From: Actinomadura sp. 6K520
GTDB lineage: Bacteria; Actinomycetota; Actinomycetes; Streptosporangiales; Streptosporangiaceae
DNA length: 64,000 nucleotides
Assembly (NCBI RefSeq): GCF_004349245.1
Contig: NZ_SMLC01000013.1
Coordinates: 1-64,000, forward strand
Direction of reading: 5' to 3'
Of the stretch, positions 51,639 to 60,145 are shown one piece after another (position 1 is the first letter of the stretch; each line of letters starts with the position of its first letter). The position numbers were made by a program, and so were the translations under genes. The notes under the pieces were generated by a model that made no database searches, was not told where the DNA came from, and saw nothing but the letters and a program-made list of their open reading frames with translations.

Positions 51639-52769
51639 TCAGGCGGTGCTCTCGGCCTTCTCCTTGGGCCGCTCCTCGGACTCCTGCTCGTCCCCCTCGG
51701 ATTCCGGCTTGTCCTCCGCGGACTCCGCGCGGTCCTCCTCGGGCTGCGCCTTGTCCTCCTCTTCGGACTCGGCCTCGTCCTTCTCTTCGGACTCTGCCTC
51801 GTCCTTCTCCTCGGACTCCGCCTTGCCCTCCTCCGGCGCCTGCTCCTTCTCTTCGGACTCCTCCGCCTTGTCCTCCTCGGAGCCGGCCGCCTCCTGCTCC
51901 TCCTTGAGGGCGTCCTCGTGGGTCTTGACCACCTCGCCGTCGCGGATCTCGCCGCGCCAGCCCTCGACCTCCTCCTGATCCAGGATCGTGCGCGTCATCA
52001 TGTGGCGCTTGATGTGCTTGAAGTCCAGGCGGAGGCGGCGTCCCTGCGCCCGCCAGAGGTTCGCGGTCTTCTCGAAGAAGCCGTCCGGGTGGTACTCCGC
52101 GACGAGCATGACGCGGGTCATGGTCGGTCCCAGCTCGTGGAACGTCACGGCCCCGTCCACGTATCCCTTGGGGCCCTTGGACTTCCAGACGATCCGCTCG
52201 TCCGGCACCTGCTCGATGATCGTGGAGTCCCAGGTCCGGTGGGAGAGGAAGACCTGGGCCCGCCAGTGGAGCTTCTCGTCCGACTCCTGCTCGACGCTCT
52301 CGACCTTCTTGGTGAAGCTCGGGTAGTCGGCGAACTGCGTCCACTGGTCGTAGGCGACGCGGCGGGGAAGGCCCACATCGAACTGCTCGATGATGTTGGT
52401 GACCTTCATCTTGCCGCCACCGCCGCCACCATCGCCACCGCCGCCCTTGCCTCCGCCGATGGAGCCGACGGCGTCCTTCACCTTCTCCTTCGCGCCGGTC
52501 GCGCCCGCGCTGAGGCCCGCCTTGAGCGGGGACTCGCCCTCGGCGAGCTTCTTCACCCCGGCCGCGGCCATCTTCGACCCGGTGCCCCCGTCCGCGGCGT
52601 CGGTCAGCCGCTGGGTCATGTCCTGGATCTTGTCGCTGGCCCCGCTGAGCGTCCGCACCATCAGCGCCTGGACGAGCTCGCGTCCGGCGTCCTTGAGCTG
52701 GTCGACGGGCAGATCATCCGTCAGGGAGCGGCCGTTGCCCTCGGTACCCTTTTCCGCCATGGTCATCAC
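51639..52769 (-). CDS. SRPBCC protein of the type found in gas-vesicle clusters
   Basis: A protein of 373-376 residues; three start codons (GTG 52769, ATG 52766, ATG 52760) are close together. An N-terminal helical part with a Gly-rich linker (GGGKGGGGDGGGGGG) leads to an SRPBCC/polyketide-cyclase-like domain at about 120-270 (VTNIIEQFDVGLPRRVAYDQ, YADYP-like and WRAQGRRLRLDFKHIKRH). The last 90 residues are a disordered, alternating Glu/Lys tail of SEEKDEAE units. This family is known beside gas vesicle genes of actinomycetes, but no gvp structural gene is present in the window. First gene of the four-gene operon. Confidence 0.8.
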   Translation of the reverse strand: MMTMAEKGTEGNGRSLTDDLPVDQLKDAGRELVQALMVRTLSGASDKIQDMTQRLTDAADGGTGSKMAAAGVKKLAEGESPLKAGLSAGATGAKEKVKDAVGSIGGGKGGGGDGGGGGGKMKVTNIIEQFDVGLPRRVAYDQWTQFADYPSFTKKVESVEQESDEKLHWRAQVFLSHRTWDSTIIEQVPDERIVWKSKGPKGYVDGAVTFHELGPTMTRVMLVAEYHPDGFFEKTANLWRAQGRRLRLDFKHIKRHMMTRTILDQEEVEGWRGEIRDGEVVKTHEDALKEEQEAAGSEEDKAEESEEKEQAPEEGKAESEEKDEAESEEKDEAESEEEDKAQPEEDRAESAEDKPESEGDEQESEERPKEKAESTA

Positions 52770-52991
52770 TTCGCTTCACAGACGATGTTCCGTGTGGGCC
52801 ATAGCCGAACGAAGTGATACAAAACGCTCGACAGGCCGCTGACCAGCGATAATTGAAGATCTACCCGCCCTTGGCGGCTGCCCGGCGCGGACATTGCCGC
52901 CGAGAGCAAATTACACGTAGATAACAATTCGGGCTGATGAGGCAGATCGCCCGAGTGTCTCACGAGCATGTAGTAGCGTCCTGGGCTGGCG

Positions 52992-53007
52992 AGTGACCTG
53001 GATCACA
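52992..53007. promoter_or_regulatory. CRP-like palindrome
   Basis: AGTGA CCTGGA TCACA matches the CRP/FNR-family consensus TGTGA-N6-TCACA at 9 of 10 defined bases. It lies 7 bases before the Shine-Dalgarno sequence of the small frame at 53025, so a bound protein would sit at or over the transcription start of the kinase operon. Confidence 0.5.
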
Positions 53008-53024
53008 GCAGCACGGAGGTCCTC

Positions 53025-53060
53025 ATGAGCGTTGGCCATCGCCGGGGACCCAGAGCATGA
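53025..53060 (+). CDS. 11-codon leader frame overlapping the kinase start
   Basis: MSVGHRRGPRA, with a strong GGAGG 5 nt before its ATG. Its TGA overlaps the ATG of the histidine kinase as ATGA (53057-53060). The kinase ATG has no RBS of its own, so translation is probably coupled through this peptide. A sequencing frameshift that would join both frames is the alternative. Confidence 0.5.
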   Translation: MSVGHRRGPRA

Positions 53061-55336
53061 GGCGCCGTCCCGGGAGAAGACGGCACGGGGTGCTCGGGGG
53101 CAGGGCCAGGTCCGTCAGATCGAGGATCGTGCTGCTGCTGGTCCCGCCCGTCACGGCGCTCGTCGTGCTCTGGGGCGTGGCCGCGACCACCTCGCTGCAG
53201 GACAGCCTGCGGCAGGCCAGGGCGCAGACGTTCACCACGAAGGTCCTCGAACCCACCGACGAGGTCATCGCCGCGCTGCAGGACGAGCGGCGCATGTCGC
53301 TGTCCGCCCTGGGCGACGACGCGACCATCGGCCGCGCCGGGTTCGAGGCCCAGCGGGAGGCCACCGACCGGGCCCACGCGGCGTTCCGCGCGTCGGCGGA
53401 GGACGAGGAGATCAGGGGCGCGACCCGTCCCGTGACGCGGCAGCGGATGACCCGCCTCGCGGACTCGCTCGGCGGGCTGGAGCCGCTGCGCGCCGAGGTC
53501 GACGACCGCGACCTCGGACGAGCCGAGGCGATGGCGCGCTACACCGAGTACATCGAGATGGCCGCCGAGATCTACGACGAGGTCCACTCGATGGACCCGG
53601 AGTTCGTGCGGCAGAACCGCGTCCTCCGCACGCTCGAGAACGCCAGGGAGAACCTCTCCCGGGAGGACGCGCTCGTCACCGGCGCGCTGGCGGCCGGGCG
53701 GCTGAGCGAGGACGAGCGTCTGCAGTTGGTGGAGTTCGCCGGGGCGCACCGGTTCCTGTACGGGGACGCGGCACGCGAGCTCCAGGGCTCCTACCGGGTG
53801 CGGTACGAGCAGATCGTGTCCGGGCCGGACTTCCGCCGGTTCGAGGGCCTGCAGAACCGGCTCATGCAGGGCGGCCCGGCCGGCGGGCGGCCCGGCGTGG
53901 ACGTCGGCGCCTGGCACACCGCCACCGAGGCGGTGGACGCCCAGCTGGCGGCGCTGTCGTCCGAGATCCGCGCGGAGAACACCCGGCGCGCCGGTGACGA
54001 GGCGAACGCGGTCCTGCTGCGGCTGGGACTGACCGGCGGGCTGGGGCTGCTCGCGGTGATCGCCGCGATCCTGATCGCGATCCGGGCCGGCCGCCGGCTG
54101 ATCGTGGAGAGCCGCGCCATGGCCGCGGCCGTCGACGAGTTCGCGCAGCACCGGCTGCCGCTGATCAACGAGCGGGCGCGGCGGGGCGAGGAGCCGCTGG
54201 AGGAGCTTCCGGCGGGCGGTGCCGGGGACGACGGCCGGGACGGCGGGCGCGACAGCGGGCGGTTCCGGGTGACCGAGGTCGACCAGATCGACCGGGCGTT
54301 CGCGCAGACCCGGCGGGCGGTCGTGCGCGCCGCCGAGAACGAGGCCCGCGCGAACCGGCGGCTGAACGAGATCTTCGTGACGCTCGCCCGCCGAAACCAG
54401 TCCCTCCTCCAGCGGCTGCTGCGGATGCTGGAGACCATGCAGCGCGACACCGAGGACCCCGACGAGCTGGAGCGGCTCTTCGAGCTGGACGCGCTCGCGA
54501 CCCGGATGCGGCGGCACGCCGAGGGCCTGGTGATCCTGTCGGGCCGCCCGTCCGGGCGGACCTGGGCCGACCCGGTCCGGATGGTGGACGTGGCGCGCGC
54601 CGCGGCGTCCGAGGTCGAGGACTACACCCGCGTCGAGGTGGTGCCGATGGGCCGGGCGGCGCTGCTCGGGCCCGCGGTCGCCGACACCATCCACCTCATC
54701 GCCGAGCTGATCGAGAACGCGGCGGTGTTCTCGCCGCCCAACACCACGGTCCGGGTGACCGGGCAGGAGGTCGCGCACGGGTTCGTGATGGAGGTGGAGG
54801 ACCGCGGCCTCGGCATCGCGCCCGACATGCTGGCGGAGCTCAACCGGCTGCTGGCCACCGCCCCCGAGCTCGACCTGGACGACAGCGCCCGGCTCGGCCT
54901 GTTCGTCGTGGCCAGGCTCTCGGCTCGGCACGGCATCAAGGTGACGCTGCGTCCCTCGCCGTACGGGGGGATCACCGCCATCGCGCTGATCCCGCGGGAG
55001 CTGGTGGCGCAGCCGCCCGAGCGTCCCGGCGGCCACGCGGTCACCGAGAGCGGCGAGTGGGCCATGCCCGGTTCCGCCCCGCCCGCGCCGCAGCCGTCGT
55101 CGTCGTCGAACGAGCATCTCGCGCTGGTCACTCCCCCGGTCGCGGAACTGCCCGTCCGGCGCCGGCAGACCCACCTTGCGCCGCAGCTGCGGCGCACCGC
55201 CGAGACCCGGGAGGAGCCGTCCGGCGGGCCGGTCCAAGAGGAGCGGTCACCGGAGGCCGCCCGCGACTTCATGTCCACGGTGCAGCGCGGCTGGCGGCGG
55301 GGCCGCGCCGCCGATGCGGGGGACGGCGGTCCGTGA
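53057..55336 (+). CDS. Nitrate-sensor-type (NIT) membrane histidine kinase
   Basis: A 759-residue sensor kinase. A basic N-terminus precedes membrane segment 1 (IVLLLVPPVTALVVLWGVAAT), an extracellular NIT-type helical sensor domain (about 50-300), and segment 2 (LGLTGGLGLLAVIAAILIAIRA). A HAMP-like linker follows, then a dimerisation helix region and a HATPase domain: N box LIAELIENAAVFSPP and G1 DRGLGIAPD. A phospho-accepting His is not in a classical H-box, as usual in this actinobacterial group (compare CvnA of conservons). The C-terminal 100 residues are disordered. TGATG overlap with the DUF742 gene. Confidence 0.88.
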   Translation: MRRRPGRRRHGVLGGRARSVRSRIVLLLVPPVTALVVLWGVAATTSLQDSLRQARAQTFTTKVLEPTDEVIAALQDERRMSLSALGDDATIGRAGFEAQREATDRAHAAFRASAEDEEIRGATRPVTRQRMTRLADSLGGLEPLRAEVDDRDLGRAEAMARYTEYIEMAAEIYDEVHSMDPEFVRQNRVLRTLENARENLSREDALVTGALAAGRLSEDERLQLVEFAGAHRFLYGDAARELQGSYRVRYEQIVSGPDFRRFEGLQNRLMQGGPAGGRPGVDVGAWHTATEAVDAQLAALSSEIRAENTRRAGDEANAVLLRLGLTGGLGLLAVIAAILIAIRAGRRLIVESRAMAAAVDEFAQHRLPLINERARRGEEPLEELPAGGAGDDGRDGGRDSGRFRVTEVDQIDRAFAQTRRAVVRAAENEARANRRLNEIFVTLARRNQSLLQRLLRMLETMQRDTEDPDELERLFELDALATRMRRHAEGLVILSGRPSGRTWADPVRMVDVARAAASEVEDYTRVEVVPMGRAALLGPAVADTIHLIAELIENAAVFSPPNTTVRVTGQEVAHGFVMEVEDRGLGIAPDMLAELNRLLATAPELDLDDSARLGLFVVARLSARHGIKVTLRPSPYGGITAIALIPRELVAQPPERPGGHAVTESGEWAMPGSAPPAPQPSSSSNEHLALVTPPVAELPVRRRQTHLAPQLRRTAETREEPSGGPVQEERSPEAARDFMSTVQRGWRRGRAADAGDGGP

Positions 55337-55764
55337 TGTCCCGCGATCTGCCGGGCGGGTCCGCGGATCCGGGCCGGGGCCGCGGGTCGCGGCCGGACGA
55401 TCTCTGGGCGGACGAGGCGGCCGGGCCCGTCGTCCGTCCCTTCGCGGTGACCCGGGGCCGCACCAGGTCCCGCCGCCGCGGCCGCGAGCTCGACCTGATC
55501 GCGGTCGTCGTGACCGCCGAGGTGCCGATGCCCGACCCGGCCACGCTCGGCCCCGAGGACGAGCGGATCCTGGAGTTCTCCATCAACCCGGTGTCGGTGG
55601 CCGAGCTGTCGGCCGCCCTGCGGCTCCCGGTGGGCGTGATCCGCGTGCTGGTGAGCGACCTGCTGGACCGCGGGCTGATGGTCGTGCAGAGCGCCGCCGC
55701 GCCGCGCGGACGCCCGGACGCGCGCATCCTCAAGGAAGTGATCGATGGTCTCCGTGCGCTCTGA
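55336..55764 (+). CDS. DUF742 protein (CvnC-like)
   Basis: A 142-residue DUF742 protein with the family pattern VRPFAVTRGRT and VAELSAALRLPVGVIRVLVSDLLDRGLM, a winged-helix-like C-terminal domain. In conservons the order is kinase, roadblock protein, DUF742 protein, GTPase. Here the roadblock and GTPase genes are absent. The ATG overlaps the kinase stop, and the end overlaps the solute-binding protein gene by 20 nt. Confidence 0.9.
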   Translation: MSRDLPGGSADPGRGRGSRPDDLWADEAAGPVVRPFAVTRGRTRSRRRGRELDLIAVVVTAEVPMPDPATLGPEDERILEFSINPVSVAELSAALRLPVGVIRVLVSDLLDRGLMVVQSAAAPRGRPDARILKEVIDGLRAL

Positions 55765-57046
55765 CAAGCCCAGGATCAGGTCCCTGATCGCCGGGGCCGC
55801 GCTGCTGGCGGGGCTGGCGGGCTGCGCCGCCGGAACGGACGACGGCGGCCCCGCGGCGGCCGTCCCCGGGATCACCGCCGAGCCCTGCCCCAAGGCCGTG
55901 AACCGCGACCACGGCTGCATCTACCTGGGCATCATCTCCGACCTGACCACGGGACCGTTCACGGCACTGGGCGTGCCGATGGTGACGGCGCAGAAGGCGT
56001 TCTGGGACCGTGTCAACCGGCAGGGCGGCATCGGCGGCTACGACGTCGACGTGCACACCTACATCCGGGACAACAAGTACGACCCCGCCACGCACCGCCG
56101 TGCGTACACCGAGATCAAGGACAAGGTGCTCGCGCTGGCGCAGAGCCTGGGCACGCCGACCACCGAGGCGATCCTGGACGACCTGCGCGCCGCCCGGATG
56201 ATCGCGGTGCCCGCGTCGTACCCGTCCCGGTGGGAGTTCGAGGACGTGATCCTGGAGTCGGGCGCCTCGTACTGCTTCGAGTCCATGAACGCGATCGACT
56301 ACGCCGTGGACAACTTCGGGGCCGAGAGCGTGCTGGCCGTCTACTACCCGGGCGACTACGGCGGCGAGGGCGCGGCGGGCGCCAGGCTCGCCGCGACGGC
56401 GCGCGGCCTGCGCTACGCCGAGCTGGAGACCGGTCAGGGCGCGGCGAAGCAGGCCGAGACCGTCCGGGCCATCGTCGCGCAGCGGCCGGACGTGGTCATG
56501 CTCACGGTCGGCCCCGCGGAGACCGTCGCGATCGTCGGCAAGAGCGTGGAGGCGGGCTTCCAGGGCCGGTTCATGGGCAACAACCCGACCTGGGTCGAGT
56601 CCCTGCTGGAGACTCCGGCGGCCGACGTGCTCAAGGCCCGCTTCATGGTGGTGGCGCCGTGGAAGACGTTCCCCGCCGACTCCCCCGGGCACACCGCGAT
56701 GCGGCTGGCGCTGGGCCGGGTGCAGCCGGACAACGCGCTCACCTCGGGCTGGGCCTTCTCGTACCCGCTGAAGGCGGTGCTGGAGAGGGCCGCGGCGAAC
56801 GGCGACCTGACCCGCGAGGGCGTGTACGAGGCGCTCGGGCAGGTCACCACCGTCGACTACGAGGGGATGCTGCCCAGGAAGGCGGGCAACTTCTCGGGCA
56901 GCCCGAACGCGGCGGCCTTCCGGGAGTCGGTGGTCGGGCGTCCCGACGAGCGGGAGTTCACCGGGGTGAAAATGGTCACGGACTTCACCGCGGGCCCGAC
57001 CGCCATCGGCCACAACCTCAACGCCCCCTGCCACACCACCGGCTGA
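55745..57046 (+). CDS. ABC-type solute-binding lipoprotein (branched-chain amino acid receptor family)
   Basis: A 433-residue periplasmic-binding-protein-like lipoprotein. The signal peptide ends in the lipobox LAGC near residue 27. The mature part has the type I binding-protein fold pattern (IYLGIISDLTTGPFTALGVP, GYDVDVHTYIRDNKYDP, PDVVMLTVGPAETVAIVGKS). No permease or ATPase gene follows, so it may act as a ligand sensor for the NIT kinase operon rather than in uptake; this is inference. Its ATG lies inside the DUF742 gene, which ties both to one operon. Confidence 0.86.
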   Translation: MVSVRSDKPRIRSLIAGAALLAGLAGCAAGTDDGGPAAAVPGITAEPCPKAVNRDHGCIYLGIISDLTTGPFTALGVPMVTAQKAFWDRVNRQGGIGGYDVDVHTYIRDNKYDPATHRRAYTEIKDKVLALAQSLGTPTTEAILDDLRAARMIAVPASYPSRWEFEDVILESGASYCFESMNAIDYAVDNFGAESVLAVYYPGDYGGEGAAGARLAATARGLRYAELETGQGAAKQAETVRAIVAQRPDVVMLTVGPAETVAIVGKSVEAGFQGRFMGNNPTWVESLLETPAADVLKARFMVVAPWKTFPADSPGHTAMRLALGRVQPDNALTSGWAFSYPLKAVLERAAANGDLTREGVYEALGQVTTVDYEGMLPRKAGNFSGSPNAAAFRESVVGRPDEREFTGVKMVTDFTAGPTAIGHNLNAPCHTTG

Positions 57047-57240
57047 GGCCGGTCACCGCCGGTTGCGGCCGGTGCTTTCCCACGTCAACGATTTCCGCGC
57101 GAAAATGCCCCGGGAGTGTCTTGAACAGGGTTTGACTTTCCGCCGCTTGTAGATTGATCCTGGATTCGGTCCACTTAGGGCATTGCTCGGCAGTCCCATC
57201 AGCGCGGCACACTCCGTTATCGACCTTGAGCGAGGCGACC

Positions 57241-57615
57241 ATGGAGTTCAGCACTTCGGGCGGCGCGACCGTCCGACGCACGGGCCAGGACGCGACCCTC
57301 CTCTTCCCGGTGGAGGCGGATGTCCGAAACTGTGCCGACCTGCACGCATTGTCACGGCAACTCCTCGACGAGGGCATCAGATCTTTGATCCTCGATCTCA
57401 CCGACTGCCAATTCTGCGATTCCAGCGGCCTGAACGTCATTCTCCGCACTTATGTGCAGGCCAAGACGGCCGGCGTCCGGCTGTCGATACGGCTGCCGGA
57501 GCACGGCATGGTCAGGCGCACGTGCTCGATCGCCGGGGTGACGCGGATGATCCCGGTGGAACTCGCGGGCACCCCGCCGGAGGGGGACCCGGTCGTCCGC
57601 AGGCTCAGCCGGTGA
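57241..57615 (+). CDS. STAS-domain anti-sigma factor antagonist
   Basis: A 124-residue STAS protein similar to SpoIIAA/RsbV. The phosphorylation loop reads CDSSGLNVI near residues 60-68, with the target serine in place. It would bind a HATPase-type anti-sigma kinase such as the one at 27175, or another in the genome. GAGG lies before the ATG at 57241. The last 11 bases overlap the convergent nitrite reductase gene. Confidence 0.9.
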   Translation: MEFSTSGGATVRRTGQDATLLFPVEADVRNCADLHALSRQLLDEGIRSLILDLTDCQFCDSSGLNVILRTYVQAKTAGVRLSIRLPEHGMVRRTCSIAGVTRMIPVELAGTPPEGDPVVRRLSR

Positions 57616-60145
57616 CCTTCAGGATCCCGTGGGCCCCGGCCTCGCCGTGCCGCATGTCGTGGTCGACGAACGGGTAGTGGCCGGCCTCCGGGACGACCGC
57701 CTCCACGAAGCCGCCCTGGCCGGGCGCCAGGTCGAGGATCTGCGCGCCGCCGTCGTCGCCCTTGCGGAGGAGGTAGGCGCCCTCCTTGTAGACGGTGTCG
57801 AACTGGGCGCCGACGATGTGGAACGCGGTACCGGACGCCGGGCCCGCGCCGACCACCCAGACGCGGACGCGGTCGCCCGCGCGGGCCGTCAGCGGGGCGT
57901 GGTCGTACCCGGCGGCGGTGCCGTTGAACGCCCACGCGTCGGGACGGCCGTCGCGCATCTTCGCCACCTGCTCCGCGGAGCCCGGCCGCCCCAGGTACAG
58001 CTCGCCGTGGACGAGGACGTACTCGCGGTCGACGCGGGGCAGGTCCGGCGGGTCGATGATGACGGCGCCGTACATGCCGTTGCCCATGTGCTGGAGCATC
58101 GGCATCGTCGAGCAGTGGTACAGCCACGCCCCGGCGTGCTCGGCCTTGAAGCGGTAGGTGAGGCGTTCGCCGGGCTGGATGGTGCGCATGGGGACGTCCG
58201 GCGCGAGAGATCCGGCGTGGAAGTCGATGCCATGCCCCATGGCCGCGTCGTTGACGAAGGTGACGGTGAAGACGTCGCCGACCTTGCCGCGCAGGACGGG
58301 GCCGGGGACGGTCCCGTTGAACGTCCACATCTGCTGGCGGACGCCCGGGGCGACCTCTAGCTCCCGGTCGGTCGCGCGGATCTCGACGCGGTGGTCCTCG
58401 CCGCCCGGGGCGGGCTTGAGCGCGGCGTCGTAGGGGCGCCACTCCGGCGACATCGGGGCCGCCAGGTCGAGCGGGCCCGTGCCGTGCCGGGTCCCGTGCT
58501 GTGCCTGCCCCTGGGCGTGCCCTTGCGGTCGTGCCGCCGACTCCCCCGCCGGGGACTCCGTCATCGTGATCCGCATGGTCATCCCTGCGGCGCGGTGGCC
58601 GGGCACGGTGCACCAGCCGTCGACCGGCTCCGCCAGCGGCGGGACGGTCAGCGTGGCCGTCTCGCCCTGGTCCAGCATCGGGGTGGCCTGGCCGGTGGCG
58701 AGGCGCAGGTCGTGCGGCATGGCGTCCTCGTTGGTGACGCGCAGGACGAGGCGTGTCCCGGGGGCGGCCTCGATCGTCCCGGGGCGGATGCGCATGTCGG
58801 CGAGGGCCACGTCCACGGTGCGGGTGCCCGAGGCCGCGACCGTCGAGCCGGGCTGGTCCGCGCTCCCGGCCGCGACCCCGGCGGCCAGCGCGGTGAGCAG
58901 GACACCGGCGGTGATGCCCGCGACGACCGGCGACGGGCGGTGGGTGCGCACGACGGTCGCCGCGGCCAGCGCGACGAAGGAGCCCAGCGCGGCGATGACG
59001 GCGATCCAGGCGGCGCGGGTCAGCCACCCGGGGACGGGCAGGACGAGCAGCGGCACCGCGGCGTTGACGGCGGCCACGCGCGGCAGCCAGAGGCGTTCGA
59101 TCACGGCCGCGTTGGCCTTGAGCACGGCGGGCCCGCCGCCGAGGACGACGGGAAGCAGGAACGTCAGCGCGCCCAGGAGCGTCTGCCCGACGAATCCCAC
59201 CAGGACGAGCGGGAGCAGCCCGTCGAGGCTCTGCCGGGCCGCGTCGGCGGCGAGGGTCACGGCGAACCAGGCCGTCCCGGCGGCGAGCATCCACGACGCC
59301 GGGGTGTGCGGGCGGCGCCGCAGCAGCGTCCGGACGAACGGGACGAGCGCGAGCGCGGCGGCCGCGGCGTAGAGGAGGAGCCCGGCGGCGGCGAGCCAGC
59401 GCAGGTCGGCGAGGAGACCGCCGACCGCGGCGGCCAGGCCGGGCACGGCGGCGCGCAGCGACCAGCGGGCGATCCGCCCGGTGCCGTCCGCCATGCGGGT
59501 GCGCAGGACCGTCGGCCACAGCGTGAACAGGGTGCCGAGCACGGTCAGGCCGACCCAGCCGAGGATGTTGACGTGCGCGTGCGCGGCCCGCACCGGCGCG
59601 TGCCAGCCGGACGGTACGCGGCCGGACGCCAGCAGGCCGCCGAACGTCCCGCCCGCGACGAGCGCGACGCCGGACCACACGTACCAGCCGGCGACGTGCG
59701 CGAACCGTCCGCCCAGGGCGCCCCGGCCGCGCACGGCGAGCACGGTGACGTGCGCGGCGACCACCGCGACGACCGCCGCGGCGCCCCCGGAGGCGAGGAG
59801 GGGGGACCCTCCGGCGACACCGCCCAGCACGGCGGCGATCCCGGTGTTCAGGACCGCCAGCCGCGCCATCGGCCACCGGCGCGGGGGCGGCGGGATCCGC
59901 AGCAGCGCGGTGGCGAAGTGCTCGGTCCAGGTGACGATCGCGTTGGTCACGGCGCCGAGCAGGAACAGGTGGATGAGCAGCCAGCGGGGGGCGGGCAGGT
60001 CGTGCTGGACGAGCGCGGCCACGGCGGTCAGCGCCAGCCACGCGAGCACGACCCCGTTGGCGACCGCGTGCCAGGCGGAGCGCGCCGGGCGGCGCGCGGG
60101 CGGTTCGGTGCCCGCGGGCCTGGGCCGGATGCCGATGGACGTCAT
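57605..60145 (-). CDS. nirK: Copper nitrite reductase fused to a membrane domain and an extra cupredoxin
   Basis: An 846-residue fusion. Residues 1-435 hold about ten hydrophobic segments. A cupredoxin domain follows (about 445-545) with type 1 copper ligands in MPHDL and WCTVPGHRAAGM. The C-terminal 300 residues are a two-domain NirK-like reductase: GIDFHA (type 2 pocket Asp and His), YHCSTMPMLQHMGNGM (type 2 His, type 1 Cys, His and Met), FHIVG and FVDHDM for the remaining type 2 ligands. It should reduce nitrite to NO at the outer membrane face. The ATG overlaps the NnrS-like stop as ATGA. Convergent with the STAS gene. Confidence 0.88.
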   Translation of the reverse strand: MTSIGIRPRPAGTEPPARRPARSAWHAVANGVVLAWLALTAVAALVQHDLPAPRWLLIHLFLLGAVTNAIVTWTEHFATALLRIPPPPRRWPMARLAVLNTGIAAVLGGVAGGSPLLASGGAAAVVAVVAAHVTVLAVRGRGALGGRFAHVAGWYVWSGVALVAGGTFGGLLASGRVPSGWHAPVRAAHAHVNILGWVGLTVLGTLFTLWPTVLRTRMADGTGRIARWSLRAAVPGLAAAVGGLLADLRWLAAAGLLLYAAAAALALVPFVRTLLRRRPHTPASWMLAAGTAWFAVTLAADAARQSLDGLLPLVLVGFVGQTLLGALTFLLPVVLGGGPAVLKANAAVIERLWLPRVAAVNAAVPLLVLPVPGWLTRAAWIAVIAALGSFVALAAATVVRTHRPSPVVAGITAGVLLTALAAGVAAGSADQPGSTVAASGTRTVDVALADMRIRPGTIEAAPGTRLVLRVTNEDAMPHDLRLATGQATPMLDQGETATLTVPPLAEPVDGWCTVPGHRAAGMTMRITMTESPAGESAARPQGHAQGQAQHGTRHGTGPLDLAAPMSPEWRPYDAALKPAPGGEDHRVEIRATDRELEVAPGVRQQMWTFNGTVPGPVLRGKVGDVFTVTFVNDAAMGHGIDFHAGSLAPDVPMRTIQPGERLTYRFKAEHAGAWLYHCSTMPMLQHMGNGMYGAVIIDPPDLPRVDREYVLVHGELYLGRPGSAEQVAKMRDGRPDAWAFNGTAAGYDHAPLTARAGDRVRVWVVGAGPASGTAFHIVGAQFDTVYKEGAYLLRKGDDGGAQILDLAPGQGGFVEAVVPEAGHYPFVDHDMRHGEAGAHGILKVTG

